Part shown: positions 7,639-16,260 of the stretch, piece by piece | Layout: every line of letters begins with the position of its first letter | Numbering within the stretch: position 1 is the first letter of the stretch | Assembly (NCBI GenBank): GCA_024687845.1 | Contig: JAILEL010000101.1 | Span: 1 to 21,291, forward strand | Source: Eubacterium sp. | Lineage (GTDB): Bacteria > Bacillota_A > Clostridia > Lachnospirales > Lachnospiraceae | Direction of reading: 5' to 3' | Length of the DNA: 21,291 nt | Notes under the pieces: model-generated | The model's database searches: none | Told to the model about the DNA's origin: nothing | What the model saw: only the letters and a program-made list of their open reading frames with translations | Position numbers and translations under genes: made by a program

Positions 7639-8271
7639 TTATGAAAAATAATAATTGTGTTCCTTTTCTCTGCCTATCGTTGTTGGAGAGTCATGTCCCG
7701 GAAAAACATTTGTATCTTCCGGAAGTGTAAGAAGCTTCTCTCTGATATTATTTATCAGATCTTCTCCATTACCCGTTGGAAAATCCGACCTTCCTACACT
7801 GCCTCTGAATAATGTATCTCCATCAAACAAGCTTTTCAGATCAGGTATGTAATAACACATTCCACCTATTGTATGCCCTGGTACTTCAATGCACTTGATA
7901 TTAAGACCGATAAGCTCGATTTCCTCGCCATCCCTTACTGTTTTATCTGCTTTTACAACAAGATTTTTTCCCATAAAGGACATGGCAAGATTAAGATTTG
8001 GATTCCCTAGAAGCTTTTCATCATTCTCTCCAATATATACATCTGCCTTAGGAAATTTTTTCTTAACTCCATCCACAGCATCTATATGATCAAAATGTGC
8101 ATGTGTTAGAAGTACAGCCTTAAGATCTGCATTTATCTCAGTTATTCCCTGAAGAAGGCTGTCTAAGTCACCAGTTGCATCAACAAGTATTGCCTCTCCA
8201 GTAGAATCATTTATTAAAGTGTAGCAATTAGTTCCGATAACACCAAGTGAAGAATACGTTATTTTATACAT
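7639..8271 (-). CDS. MBL-fold metallohydrolase (glyoxalase II-like)
   Basis: 210 residues of the metallo-beta-lactamase fold. All metal ligands are visible: THAHFDHID (His57, His59, Asp61, His62), His133 in PGHTIGG, Asp152 in FDGDTLF and His193 in FPGHD. The phrase GSVGRSDFPTG is typical of the short YcbL/glyoxalase II-like group found between relA and hemZ in Clostridia. The reaction is likely hydrolysis of a thioester such as S-lactoylglutathione or an analogue, but the true substrate is not known. The start at 8271 is supported by AGGAG 7 bases upstream. The dtd (D-aminoacyl-tRNA deacylase) gene often found between relA and this gene is missing; only 51 bp separate them. Confidence 0.92.
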   Translation of the reverse strand: MYKITYSSLGVIGTNCYTLINDSTGEAILVDATGDLDSLLQGITEINADLKAVLLTHAHFDHIDAVDGVKKKFPKADVYIGENDEKLLGNPNLNLAMSFMGKNLVVKADKTVRDGEEIELIGLNIKCIEVPGHTIGGMCYYIPDLKSLFDGDTLFRGSVGRSDFPTGNGEDLINNIREKLLTLPEDTNVFPGHDSPTTIGREKEHNYYFS

Positions 8272-8322
8272 TAACTAACTCCTGAATCTGATCATCAAAC
8301 AATTATTGAACAACTACCGTCA

Positions 8323-10632
8323 TTATCCCTGTGTTCTTTCGATATCTATAATTCCTTCAATGCTTCTGATCTTGGAAATGAGTGTATTCAGCTCGTTTAC
8401 TGATTTAACTCTGAACTGTACACCTACAGTGGATTTACCCTGCTTATTTACTTTTCCTTCAATCTTGGTTATAGGAACCTCTGACTCCATGAATATTCTG
8501 CTTATATCATATATAAGAGCGCTTCTATCCATAGCATAAACATTTATTTCGGCAGAGAATTCCTGCTGAAGGTCTGACTCGGAAACCCACTCTGCTTCTA
8601 TAAGTCTGTGTCTCTCAGATTCGCTCATACTAAGCACATTTTCACAATCTGTTCTGTGAACTGAAATTCCTCTTCCCCTTGTAACAAATCCGATTATTTC
8701 ATCACCTGGAACAGGACTACAGCATCTGGAACATCTGACTACAAAGCCTTCAACTCCTCGAACGCGAATGCTTCCCTTCGGAGCTGAAAAGTCTTTTTTC
8801 TGTGAATTGATATCCCTGATAATATCGTCATCTGTAGTATTTTTCAGATTTTCTCGTCTTACCTCTTCGAGAAGTCTGTTTACTATCTGTCCTTCTTTAA
8901 GGCCACCATGACCAATAGCAGCCATGAGTGAATCCCAATCAGAGAAATTATATCTCTTAAGAGTTTTATTCATATATTCCGGCTTCAAAATATCCGTAAG
9001 AACGATTCCCTTCGTCTTACAGTAATTCTCCATTGCAGCCTTACCCTTAATGATATTTTCATCCTTCAGTTCCTGACGGAACCACTGATTAATCTTAGTC
9101 TTTGCCTGAGTACTCTTTACCAGCTTAAGCCAGTCCATACTTGGTCCCTTAGAATTCTGAGACGTTACTATTTCAACCTGATCACCAGAATGAAGAGTTG
9201 TCTCTATCGGAACCTGACGGCCATTTACCTTGGCGCCGACCATACGATTACCTACTGCAGTATGAATAGCGTAGGCAAAATCAATTGTATTTGATCCCCT
9301 CGGAAGTGATTTTACATCACCTGCAGGAGTAAAGCAGTAAACCTGATCCTGGAACATATCCAGATCAGTCTTAACCGCATTCATAAATTCCTTATTATCT
9401 TTTGTATCATTCTGCCAGTCGAGAATCTCCTGAAGCCAGTTAAGCTTCTCTTCTTCTCCTGTAACCTTCTTGCTGCCACCCTCCTTATACTTCCAGTGAG
9501 CAGCAATACCATACTCAGCGGTACGATGCATGTCATAGGTTCTTATCTGAATCTCAAATGGTCTTCCACCATGTCCAATCAGAGTCGTATGCAGTGACTG
9601 ATACATATTTGCCTTAGGCATGGCTATATAATCCTTGAATCGTCCAGGAATCGGTTTATATTTCTCATGAATTATTCCAAGAGCTGCATAACAGTCACGT
9701 ACCGATTCAACCTTGATTCTAAGAGCAAAGATATCATATATCTGGTCGAGATTCTTGCCCTGAGTTTTCATTTTCTTATAAATACTGAAAATGTGCTTTA
9801 CTCTACCTTCTATCTCAGCCTTAATATCTGCTTCCTCGATGTACTGAGTAACCTCAGTAATCATATCGTTAATGAATCCTTCACGCTCTGACAGCTGTTC
9901 GCCAATGCTGGATCTTAATTCAGCATATATCTTCGGATAGAGATACTGCATACAGAGATCATCCATTTCAACCTGAACACGTGAAATACCAAGTCTGTTA
10001 GCTATTGGAGCATAAATGTCCATAGTTTCACGAGCTTTTTCAACCTGCTTTGCCTCGCTCTGATACTGAAGAGTTCTCAGGTTGTGCAGACGGTCTGCCA
10101 GCTTAATAATTATAACTCTGATGTCCTTCGCCATAGCTATGAACATTTTACGAAGGTTCTCAGCCTGAATCTCAATTTTATCCTGTGACAGATTCAACTG
10201 TGTCAGTTTGGTTACACCGTCTACCAAAGTAGCTATTTCAGGAGAAAACAGCTTTGCAATATCTTCTTTAGAATATTCAGTGTCTTCTATAACATCATGA
10301 AGGAGACCTGCTACAATGGTTTCCTTGTCCATTTCCAGCTCTGCTAAGATTATTGCAACACAGAGTGGATGAATGATATATGGTTCTCCTGATTTTCTCT
10401 TCTGATGTTTGTGAGCATCATCTGCAATCCTATATGCTTTTTCTATTAGTGAGAAATCGTCCGATGGATGATACTCTTTTATTTTCTCCAAAAGGATCTG
10501 ATATATATCATCAGGGGATGTAAAATCCTCAGGAGTTGCAAGAACACCTGTTTTGGCGCCTTCATTTATGATTTTAATTACAGGACCATGATGATCGTTT
10601 TCCGCAATGTTTTCCACGTTATTATCAGCCAT
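8323..10632 (-). CDS. relA: Bifunctional (p)ppGpp synthetase/hydrolase (Rel)
   Basis: 769 residues with the full long RSH layout. The HD hydrolase domain (about 60-215) has HDVIEDT (112-118), so hydrolysis is likely intact. The synthetase domain (about 255-385) has RFKDYIAMPKANMYQSLHTT (331-350) and EIQIRT (360-365); RFKD, not ExDD, marks the bifunctional Rel type. A TGS domain follows (about 430-490). A zinc-finger region has Cys634, Cys637 and Cys638 (CSRCC). The ACT/RRM domain is at about 692-769. The enzyme makes and degrades the alarmone (p)ppGpp on the ribosome during amino-acid starvation. A very strong AAAGGAGGAAG site precedes the ATG. It lies 78 bp after apt and in the same run as the FHA-domain gene. 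Confidence 0.97.
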   Translation of the reverse strand: MADNNVENIAENDHHGPVIKIINEGAKTGVLATPEDFTSPDDIYQILLEKIKEYHPSDDFSLIEKAYRIADDAHKHQKRKSGEPYIIHPLCVAIILAELEMDKETIVAGLLHDVIEDTEYSKEDIAKLFSPEIATLVDGVTKLTQLNLSQDKIEIQAENLRKMFIAMAKDIRVIIIKLADRLHNLRTLQYQSEAKQVEKARETMDIYAPIANRLGISRVQVEMDDLCMQYLYPKIYAELRSSIGEQLSEREGFINDMITEVTQYIEEADIKAEIEGRVKHIFSIYKKMKTQGKNLDQIYDIFALRIKVESVRDCYAALGIIHEKYKPIPGRFKDYIAMPKANMYQSLHTTLIGHGGRPFEIQIRTYDMHRTAEYGIAAHWKYKEGGSKKVTGEEEKLNWLQEILDWQNDTKDNKEFMNAVKTDLDMFQDQVYCFTPAGDVKSLPRGSNTIDFAYAIHTAVGNRMVGAKVNGRQVPIETTLHSGDQVEIVTSQNSKGPSMDWLKLVKSTQAKTKINQWFRQELKDENIIKGKAAMENYCKTKGIVLTDILKPEYMNKTLKRYNFSDWDSLMAAIGHGGLKEGQIVNRLLEEVRRENLKNTTDDDIIRDINSQKKDFSAPKGSIRVRGVEGFVVRCSRCCSPVPGDEIIGFVTRGRGISVHRTDCENVLSMSESERHRLIEAEWVSESDLQQEFSAEINVYAMDRSALIYDISRIFMESEVPITKIEGKVNKQGKSTVGVQFRVKSVNELNTLISKIRSIEGIIDIERTQG

Positions 10633-10710
10633 AAATCTTCCTCCTTTCCATCCGATACACTATTATTCACCCCTGTTATCCCATGCGGGACTTTAATAAT
10701 ACCTTTCCTT

Positions 10711-11235
10711 CTATTTTCCAGGATACTTAACTACTGACTCTACTTCATAGCCTTCCAGCTTCTTACGTCCTTCAAGACCTTCAAGCTCAAGCAGGAACAG
10801 GATCTTGGCAACTTCACCACCAAGCTCTTCTATAAGCTCTGCAGCGGCCTTGATAGTTCCTCCAGTTGCAATAAGATCGTCTACTACAACTATTTTTTCA
10901 CCCTTACTAATAGAGTCTTTATGAATCTCAATAGTTGCTGTTCCATATTCAAGATCGTAGGTCTTCTCAACAGTTTCTCTTGGAAGCTTGCCTTTCTTTC
11001 TTATAGGAATGAACTTCTTTCCTGCCTTATAAGCCAGAGGCATACCAAAGAGAAAGCCTCTTGCCTCTGCTCCAGCTATAGCATCATACTCTACACCATC
11101 AAGCATTTTGTAGAGTTCATCAATAGCAAGCTTTAGTCCCTCAGCATTATCAAGAATGCCTGTAACATCTCTGAACATGATACCTGGCTCCGGAAAATCC
11201 GGAATTGTTATAATGTAATCCTCCAATGTTTTCAT
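10711..11235 (-). CDS. apt: Adenine phosphoribosyltransferase
   Basis: 174 residues. It makes AMP from adenine and PRPP (purine salvage). The start was set at 11235 (MKTLEDYIITIPDFPEPGI), with AGGAGG 9 bases upstream; a longer frame from 11262 would add nine residues and overlap the FHA gene. The PRPP-binding motif VVVDDLIATGGT is at 116-127, the flexible loop with RKKGKLPRETVEKTY is at about 79-93, and GAEARGF (55-61) lies in the core. The length is normal. Its ribosome binding site overlaps the stop of the FHA gene, which suggests translational coupling. The apt-relA pairing is standard in Clostridia and joins purine salvage with alarmone control. Confidence 0.96.
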   Translation of the reverse strand: MKTLEDYIITIPDFPEPGIMFRDVTGILDNAEGLKLAIDELYKMLDGVEYDAIAGAEARGFLFGMPLAYKAGKKFIPIRKKGKLPRETVEKTYDLEYGTATIEIHKDSISKGEKIVVVDDLIATGGTIKAAAELIEELGGEVAKILFLLELEGLEGRKKLEGYEVESVVKYPGK

Positions 11236-11248
11236 AGTTGGTCTCCTC

Positions 11249-11989
11249 CTATTTACACACAATTGTAACTCTGTCTTTAATATTTTTATCGTTATATATT
11301 TCTATAACATTGTTTTTTAATGCAAGATTTTTAACTTTCTTTCTGAAATAATATATTCCATTCGTGCTGTTCAGATCTTTGATCTTCCACTCCCCATTAT
11401 CTATATAGAAGCAGCCATGAAGACGTGATACATATTCTTTATTGATAACAATGTCACAGTCAGGCTGTCTTCCAAAGCTGACCACTTCCTTATTGAAAGA
11501 GCTGAGATCAATATGAACATCCTTATCATCATAGGTTATAAGGACAATATGAGGTGAATCAGATCTTATTTCTGTAAATCCGCTTTCATCGGTAAATGTA
11601 TTCGGATTGATTGTTACATCTCCATTCTCTGGAAGCATAATTGTAGGTTCATCATCTATATCAGTAAGAGGTTTCAGCTGATCCTCCGGAAGCATTATCG
11701 TAGGTTCATCATCTGGATTAGAAAGCGGTTTAGACTGTTCTTTCGGAATAATAAGTGTCGGAAAATCATCGCTGTCTATATTTCCAAGTGAATGCGGCTG
11801 GTTATTAATCGGGGCAGCTTTAGGCATGCCATTATTTGGAGATGGCTGACCGCCAGCAACTGAAGTGTTTCGTCCCCCGGTCATAGATTCATCAGACTTT
11901 TTATTCAGCAATAATAAAACTAACGCAACCACAATCGCAATTACTGCAGCAGCAACTACAATAACCAGAATCAATAATGATGTTGACAT
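11249..11989 (-). CDS. Membrane-anchored FHA-domain protein with tandem Pro-Thr repeats
   Basis: 246 residues if begun at ATG 11989, which has GGAGGG 8 bases upstream; an ATG at 12013 would add eight residues with a poorer site. A single N-terminal membrane helix (about 4-28) is followed by NKK, so the rest is probably cytoplasmic. The linker holds three 19-residue repeats (74-130) built as DD(F/E)PT(L/I)(I/M)(I/L)P, with Thr78, Thr97 and Thr116. The C-terminal FHA domain (about 148-246) has the key residues SFGR (171-174), SRLHG (188-192) and DLNSTNG (205-211). FHA domains bind phosphothreonine, often with a preference for an aliphatic or Asp +3 residue. The repeats fit that rule, so self-binding after phosphorylation is possible (inference). 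It sits between recJ and apt, where most clostridial clusters have no such gene. A partner kinase candidate lies at 1119-4004. Confidence 0.9.
   Translation of the reverse strand: MSTSLLILVIVVAAAVIAIVVALVLLLLNKKSDESMTGGRNTSVAGGQPSPNNGMPKAAPINNQPHSLGNIDSDDFPTLIIPKEQSKPLSNPDDEPTIMLPEDQLKPLTDIDDEPTIMLPENGDVTINPNTFTDESGFTEIRSDSPHIVLITYDDKDVHIDLSSFNKEVVSFGRQPDCDIVINKEYVSRLHGCFYIDNGEWKIKDLNSTNGIYYFRKKVKNLALKNNVIEIYNDKNIKDRVTIVCK
11600..11770 (-). repeat. Three tandem 57 bp coding repeats with putative phospho-Thr sites
   Basis: Three in-frame 57 bp units encode 19-residue repeats of the FHA-protein linker. The last two are nearly identical at the DNA level over their first third (GGTTCATCATC on the + strand recurs 57 bp apart). 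The first is diverged. The strict 19-residue spacing of one Thr per unit suggests selection on that site. Confidence 0.85.
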
Positions 11990-12060
11990 ACTTAATACCC
12001 TCCATGTTAACATACCATTTCATTCCTTGCTGAATACTCCCCCCTGAAACCCACTACCAT

Positions 12061-13842
12061 TTAATTACTGCCAGTAGAGCTTACATCGTATTCTTTGATA
12101 ACAAATTGCAAAGAACGAACGCCATTATATTCATTTATTCCTAACTCATATGCAATATCAAGCTTTGCACCGGAATAAACACCTTTCACCATTTTATCAC
12201 AAACATCAGTAGTAAACCACTTTTTTATATTATTTTCGAATTCATCAGGTCTGAAATATATCATTTCAGCTACATTTCCTCTTGAGCTCCTGACTCTCAG
12301 TTTCATAACATTTCTGTTCTGGCCGTAAATGTTATATCCTAAAACCTCAAGATTCTTTTCTGCAAACATTGGATATTCATTACCCTTACCAAAAGGTTCT
12401 AATGCTTCAAGTTCTTCTGCGAGTTTCATAGTTGCATAGCCCGTTGGCATAGGAACATCTATCATAAGTTTTGGTGTCATGTCCTTTTCTGTAAGCCCAG
12501 AATTTTGATTAAGCTCTTTCCTAAAGAGTTCAAGCTTATCTTTTTTTATTGTTAAACCAGCAGCAAGAGGATGGCCACCAAATTTAACCAGTAGTTCACC
12601 CTGCTCACCTATTTTTTCAAACATATTGTATGCATCAATCGACCGGCCAGATCCTTTTAAAACAGTTTCATCCTTTTCACTATCCGTAAATATGATCGTC
12701 GGTCTATAGTATCTCTCTTTAATTCTTCCTGCTACAATTCCTGCCAGACTTTCATGAAGTCCAGGAACATAAATTACCAGAACACTATCCTCAGGTATTT
12801 CTTCTCCATCCACTTCCTTCATAGATTTGGAAAGCTCAGCCACTACGTTTTTCTCACCATTTTCTGTCATGGATTTTCGGCTGTCATTCATTTCCTTAAG
12901 TGTTGCAGCAAGTCTATTTGCATCTTCTTCATTATCAGAAAGCAGGAGTGACATAGCCTCCTTTGCACTCCCTAATCTTCCTGCGGCATTGATGCATGGT
13001 CCTATCACAAAACCCATATGATAAGCCGTAAGAGTTTTATTCGCCAGCTGATTAATATTTAGTAATGCTCTAAGTCCCATGTTTTCTGTCTGGGGCATTC
13101 TTCGAAGACCTTCCCTGACATATATTCTATTCTCACTCAGGAGTGGCATTACATCACATACAGTTGCTGCTGCCACGTATTCCAGGTACATTCGTCTGTC
13201 AAATGGCAGTTCCATCATTTTATAAAGAACCGAAATAAACTTATATGAAACCAAAGCACCGCAAATATCTTTGTAAGGATAAGCATCCTCCATTTGATGT
13301 GGATCAATAATTGCGTCAGCCTCTGGAAGCACAGGTGGAATCTCATGATGATCTGTTACTACCACCGTCATTCCAAGCTCAACTGCTTTATTAATTGCAT
13401 CAACTGCGGCAATTCCGTTATCACAAGTGATTATAACATCTACCCCATCCTGATAGGCCTGCATTATAATCCGTTCATTTATTCCATATCCATCAATTAC
13501 TCTGTGAGGAATATCATAGGTTACATTTGCGCCAGCCTTCTTCAAAGCATCATATAAGATATATGTGGACATTACGCCATCCACATCATAATCACCAACA
13601 ACTCTTATGCTATCACCTGTCTCAATTGCAGACATTATAATATCTGCTCCCAGTTCCATATCAGTCATAATCTCTGGATCAAAACATGAATCAAGCGTTC
13701 CATAAAGATATCTCTCCATTTCCTCAGGAGTTTCGATATCCCTGTTTCTTATTATTCTTGCAGTTACGGGATTTATTCCAAAACGTTTAGAAAGCGCATT
13801 AAAATCAGCGTTTTTAGCGTAGATTCTCCAGTCTTTTTTCAT
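12061..13842 (-). CDS. recJ: Single-stranded-DNA-specific exonuclease RecJ
   Basis: 593 residues. A DHH-superfamily 5'-3' exonuclease on single-stranded DNA, acting in recombination and repair. The motifs in order are DYDVDGVMS (84-92), Asp141 in TCDNGIAA, the DHH motif VTDHHEIPP (162-170), and NAAGRLGSA and GGHPLAAG in the DHHA1 part. The C-terminal OB-like domain includes EALEPFGKGNEYP. The length fits the shorter clostridial RecJ form. The start ATG at 13842 has GAGGA very close (2 bases), a tight spacing. It opens the recJ-FHA-apt-relA-MBL-hemZ-hisS run, separated from secDF by a hairpin, so a promoter is likely just before it, although none is clear. Confidence 0.96.
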   Translation of the reverse strand: MKKDWRIYAKNADFNALSKRFGINPVTARIIRNRDIETPEEMERYLYGTLDSCFDPEIMTDMELGADIIMSAIETGDSIRVVGDYDVDGVMSTYILYDALKKAGANVTYDIPHRVIDGYGINERIIMQAYQDGVDVIITCDNGIAAVDAINKAVELGMTVVVTDHHEIPPVLPEADAIIDPHQMEDAYPYKDICGALVSYKFISVLYKMMELPFDRRMYLEYVAAATVCDVMPLLSENRIYVREGLRRMPQTENMGLRALLNINQLANKTLTAYHMGFVIGPCINAAGRLGSAKEAMSLLLSDNEEDANRLAATLKEMNDSRKSMTENGEKNVVAELSKSMKEVDGEEIPEDSVLVIYVPGLHESLAGIVAGRIKERYYRPTIIFTDSEKDETVLKGSGRSIDAYNMFEKIGEQGELLVKFGGHPLAAGLTIKKDKLELFRKELNQNSGLTEKDMTPKLMIDVPMPTGYATMKLAEELEALEPFGKGNEYPMFAEKNLEVLGYNIYGQNRNVMKLRVRSSRGNVAEMIYFRPDEFENNIKKWFTTDVCDKMVKGVYSGAKLDIAYELGINEYNGVRSLQFVIKEYDVSSTGSN

Positions 13843-13891
13843 ATTCCTCGATTTCTTTCTATATTTTTGTATTATTCTTCCATAAGTTCAA

Positions 13892-13922
13892 AACGAGGGA
13901 AATACTAAATATCTCCCTCGTT
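13892..13922 (-). terminator. Hairpin terminator after secDF
   Basis: A perfect 9 bp inverted repeat, AACGAGGGA (13892-13900) with TCCCTCGTT (13914-13922), sits about 70 bp past the secDF stop. On the - strand the stem ends CTCGTTTTGAAC, a short T-run, so termination may be partial and recJ may get some read-through. Confidence 0.65.
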
Positions 13923-13992
13923 AATCTTTTAGTCCACTATTATTTTAAGTTACAAATTATGAATTATTCCTATAATAACTCAAATACTATAT

Positions 13993-16227
13993 TTATGCCT
14001 TAGCAACCTTTTTGGTGCTATTTGCTGAACTGTCATCCTTGCTGACAAACTTGGTTCTAAGCCACAGCCACAGAGGTCCTGTTATACAGATGGATGAATA
14101 TGTACCTGCTACAACACCAACCATAAGTGTAAATGTGAATTCCTTAAGTGATGATACTCCAAGGATATAAAGCATGAGTATGGTAAGGAATGTTGTCAGG
14201 TTTGTATAGATATTACGTGTAAATGTCTGTGAAATACTTGTATCTACGATTACATCATAGCCTTCCTTATCAACATTCATTTCCTTCAGATTCTCTCTGA
14301 TACGGTCGAATATGATAATTGAAGAGTTGATGGAGTAACCAACTATCGTAAGCATACATGCGATAAATGTACCACCTACTGAGAGGTAAAGTACCGAATA
14401 TGCGAAGAATACGAAAAGTACATCGTGGATAAGTGCAAGCACCGCACTAACACCGAATCTTGCATCACTAAATCTGATAGCAATATAAATCAGCATAAGA
14501 AGTGAAGCTATTATAACAGCGAGAATCGCATCTCTCTGAGTCTCATGACTGATAGTACTTGATATATTCTGTGAATCAATCTTATCGTCTGTAATCTCGA
14601 ATGCTTCCTTAAGCTTTGATGCAAGTGCTGTACGAGTATCCTCATTCAGACTGGCAGTCTTAAATACTACCTGATTAGTATTATCAACTATCTGAATCTG
14701 AACATTTGAATCAATTCCGGCTTCCTTAAATACAGGAAGAACCTTTTCTTCAGCCTGCTGAAGTGTATATGGCTCATTAAATGTAACTGCTGTTGATGTA
14801 CCACCACTGAATTCCAATGAGAAGTTCATTGTATTTCCACGAGTTCCGATACCCTTATTAACAAACAGGAATGCAATACCTGTAACAATTACAAGGCCTG
14901 AAATAACAGATGCATATTTGAAGCCCTTTGAATATTTTGTAATCTTCTTGGTCTGTGCAGAGCCATAAAGCTTTTTGCTTATTACTCCGAGTGCAACAAA
15001 TGCATTTAACAGGAATCTTGTGATAACAAGTGCTGTAAACATTGAAAGGATGATACCAAGAATAAGTGTTCTTGCGAATCCCTTTACGGTACCAGTACCC
15101 ATAAGCAGAAGCACGATACCTGCAATGATTGTTGTTATATTTCCATCTATGATTGCTGACATAGCCTTGTTGAATCCGGCTTTAACTGCTGTCTTAACCG
15201 TCTTTCCTTCACCAATCTCTTCCTTTATACGGGTAAAGATTACGACATTTGCGTCGACCGCCATACCTATGGAAAGTATGATACCAGCGATACCTGGAAG
15301 AGTAAGTGTGATATGAAGTGAATTCAGGAAGAACAGCTCAAGTACTGTATATACTGAAAGTGCAATTGCTGAAATAAATCCAGGGAATCTGAACACGATC
15401 ATCATAAGCAGGAAAATAAGTCCAAGTCCGATTGCACCAGCAATAAGTGATGTACGAAGTGCATCTGAACCAAGCTTAGCTCCTACAACCTGTGAGGAAA
15501 GTTCCTGAAGTGTAAGAGGAAGTGCACCGATCTTGATAGTACTTGCAAGATTAGATGCCTCTTCATAATCAGCCATTCCATCTATCTGAGCGCTTCCACC
15601 TGATATCTGTTCTCTAACAGTTGGAGCACTAACTACTTCGCTATCATATATGATATAAACTCTGTCGCCTACATTTGCTCCAGTTACATCTGAAAACTTC
15701 TTAGCGCCTTCATCTGTAAACTGAAGTGAAACTATATATTCATCCTCGCCTGTGCTCTCCTGAATACGTCCACCCTCAGCGTTCTTAACGTCTGAACCAG
15801 TAAGAGCAGCCTCGTATTCCTGACCCTGTGAAAATTTATCATAGTTTTCCGGATCAATGAACTCAAGCTTTCCAGGACGACCTAATGCATCAAGAATAGC
15901 GTTAGGATCATATTTGCTTGTATCTACAGGAATCTCAACAGTAATACGTTTACTACCCTGCTTATAAACCTCTGCATCTGGACTGTATGTATCTACTCTT
16001 CGCTGCAGTTTGTCTATGGTTGCATTAATCTGCTCGTCTGTAGCATCGTCTTCCTGTATCTCGTAAGTAACGCTGACACCTCCCTGCAAATCAAGTCCAA
16101 GCGGAATATCCTTGGCACGTCCTACCGCGTCTGAACCCAATCCTTCAATTACTGCATAGACTGCACCTGCAACAAGCAGTACAAAGACTATGAGTCCAAG
16201 AATCGCATTTCTTTTTGCCTTCTTCAT
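13993..16227 (-). CDS. secDF: Fused protein-export membrane protein SecDF
   Basis: 744 residues, SecD and SecF in one chain as in Bacillus. The SecD half has a first membrane helix (about 8-28), GLDLQGGV (44-51), a large outside domain, then five helices (about 258-415) with the conserved GMAVDANVVIFTRIKEE (Asp325). The SecF half begins near 435 with FSLEFSGGTST and a smaller outside domain, then helices (about 566-725) with GYSINSSIIIFDRIREN (630-646) and Arg671. SecDF uses the ion gradient to pull proteins outward after SecA/SecYEG. Ser635 stands where E. coli SecF has Asp213, an unusual change. The start has AGAGGAGA upstream. The gene is 33 bp after the NlpC/P60 gene with no terminator, so they share an mRNA. 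Confidence 0.97.
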   Translation of the reverse strand: MKKAKRNAILGLIVFVLLVAGAVYAVIEGLGSDAVGRAKDIPLGLDLQGGVSVTYEIQEDDATDEQINATIDKLQRRVDTYSPDAEVYKQGSKRITVEIPVDTSKYDPNAILDALGRPGKLEFIDPENYDKFSQGQEYEAALTGSDVKNAEGGRIQESTGEDEYIVSLQFTDEGAKKFSDVTGANVGDRVYIIYDSEVVSAPTVREQISGGSAQIDGMADYEEASNLASTIKIGALPLTLQELSSQVVGAKLGSDALRTSLIAGAIGLGLIFLLMMIVFRFPGFISAIALSVYTVLELFFLNSLHITLTLPGIAGIILSIGMAVDANVVIFTRIKEEIGEGKTVKTAVKAGFNKAMSAIIDGNITTIIAGIVLLLMGTGTVKGFARTLILGIILSMFTALVITRFLLNAFVALGVISKKLYGSAQTKKITKYSKGFKYASVISGLVIVTGIAFLFVNKGIGTRGNTMNFSLEFSGGTSTAVTFNEPYTLQQAEEKVLPVFKEAGIDSNVQIQIVDNTNQVVFKTASLNEDTRTALASKLKEAFEITDDKIDSQNISSTISHETQRDAILAVIIASLLMLIYIAIRFSDARFGVSAVLALIHDVLFVFFAYSVLYLSVGGTFIACMLTIVGYSINSSIIIFDRIRENLKEMNVDKEGYDVIVDTSISQTFTRNIYTNLTTFLTILMLYILGVSSLKEFTFTLMVGVVAGTYSSICITGPLWLWLRTKFVSKDDSSANSTKKVAKA

Positions 16228-16260
16228 GCTATGTCTCCTCTGTTTCTAAATGTATTTCTT

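Noticed and set aside
10674..10692. Small palindrome CCCATGCGGG in the apt-relA gap as a terminator
   Set aside because: The stem is only 3 bp with a 4-base loop and there is no T-run; apt and relA are likely on one mRNA.
11600..11770. CRISPR-like array from the 57 bp repeats
   Set aside because: The repeats are in frame within a gene, have no spacers and diverge as protein repeats do.
13843..13891. Promoter for the recJ run just after the secDF hairpin
   Set aside because: TTGAAC and TATAGA are present but 22 bp apart, and other pairs are too short or poor, so no site is firm enough to annotate.
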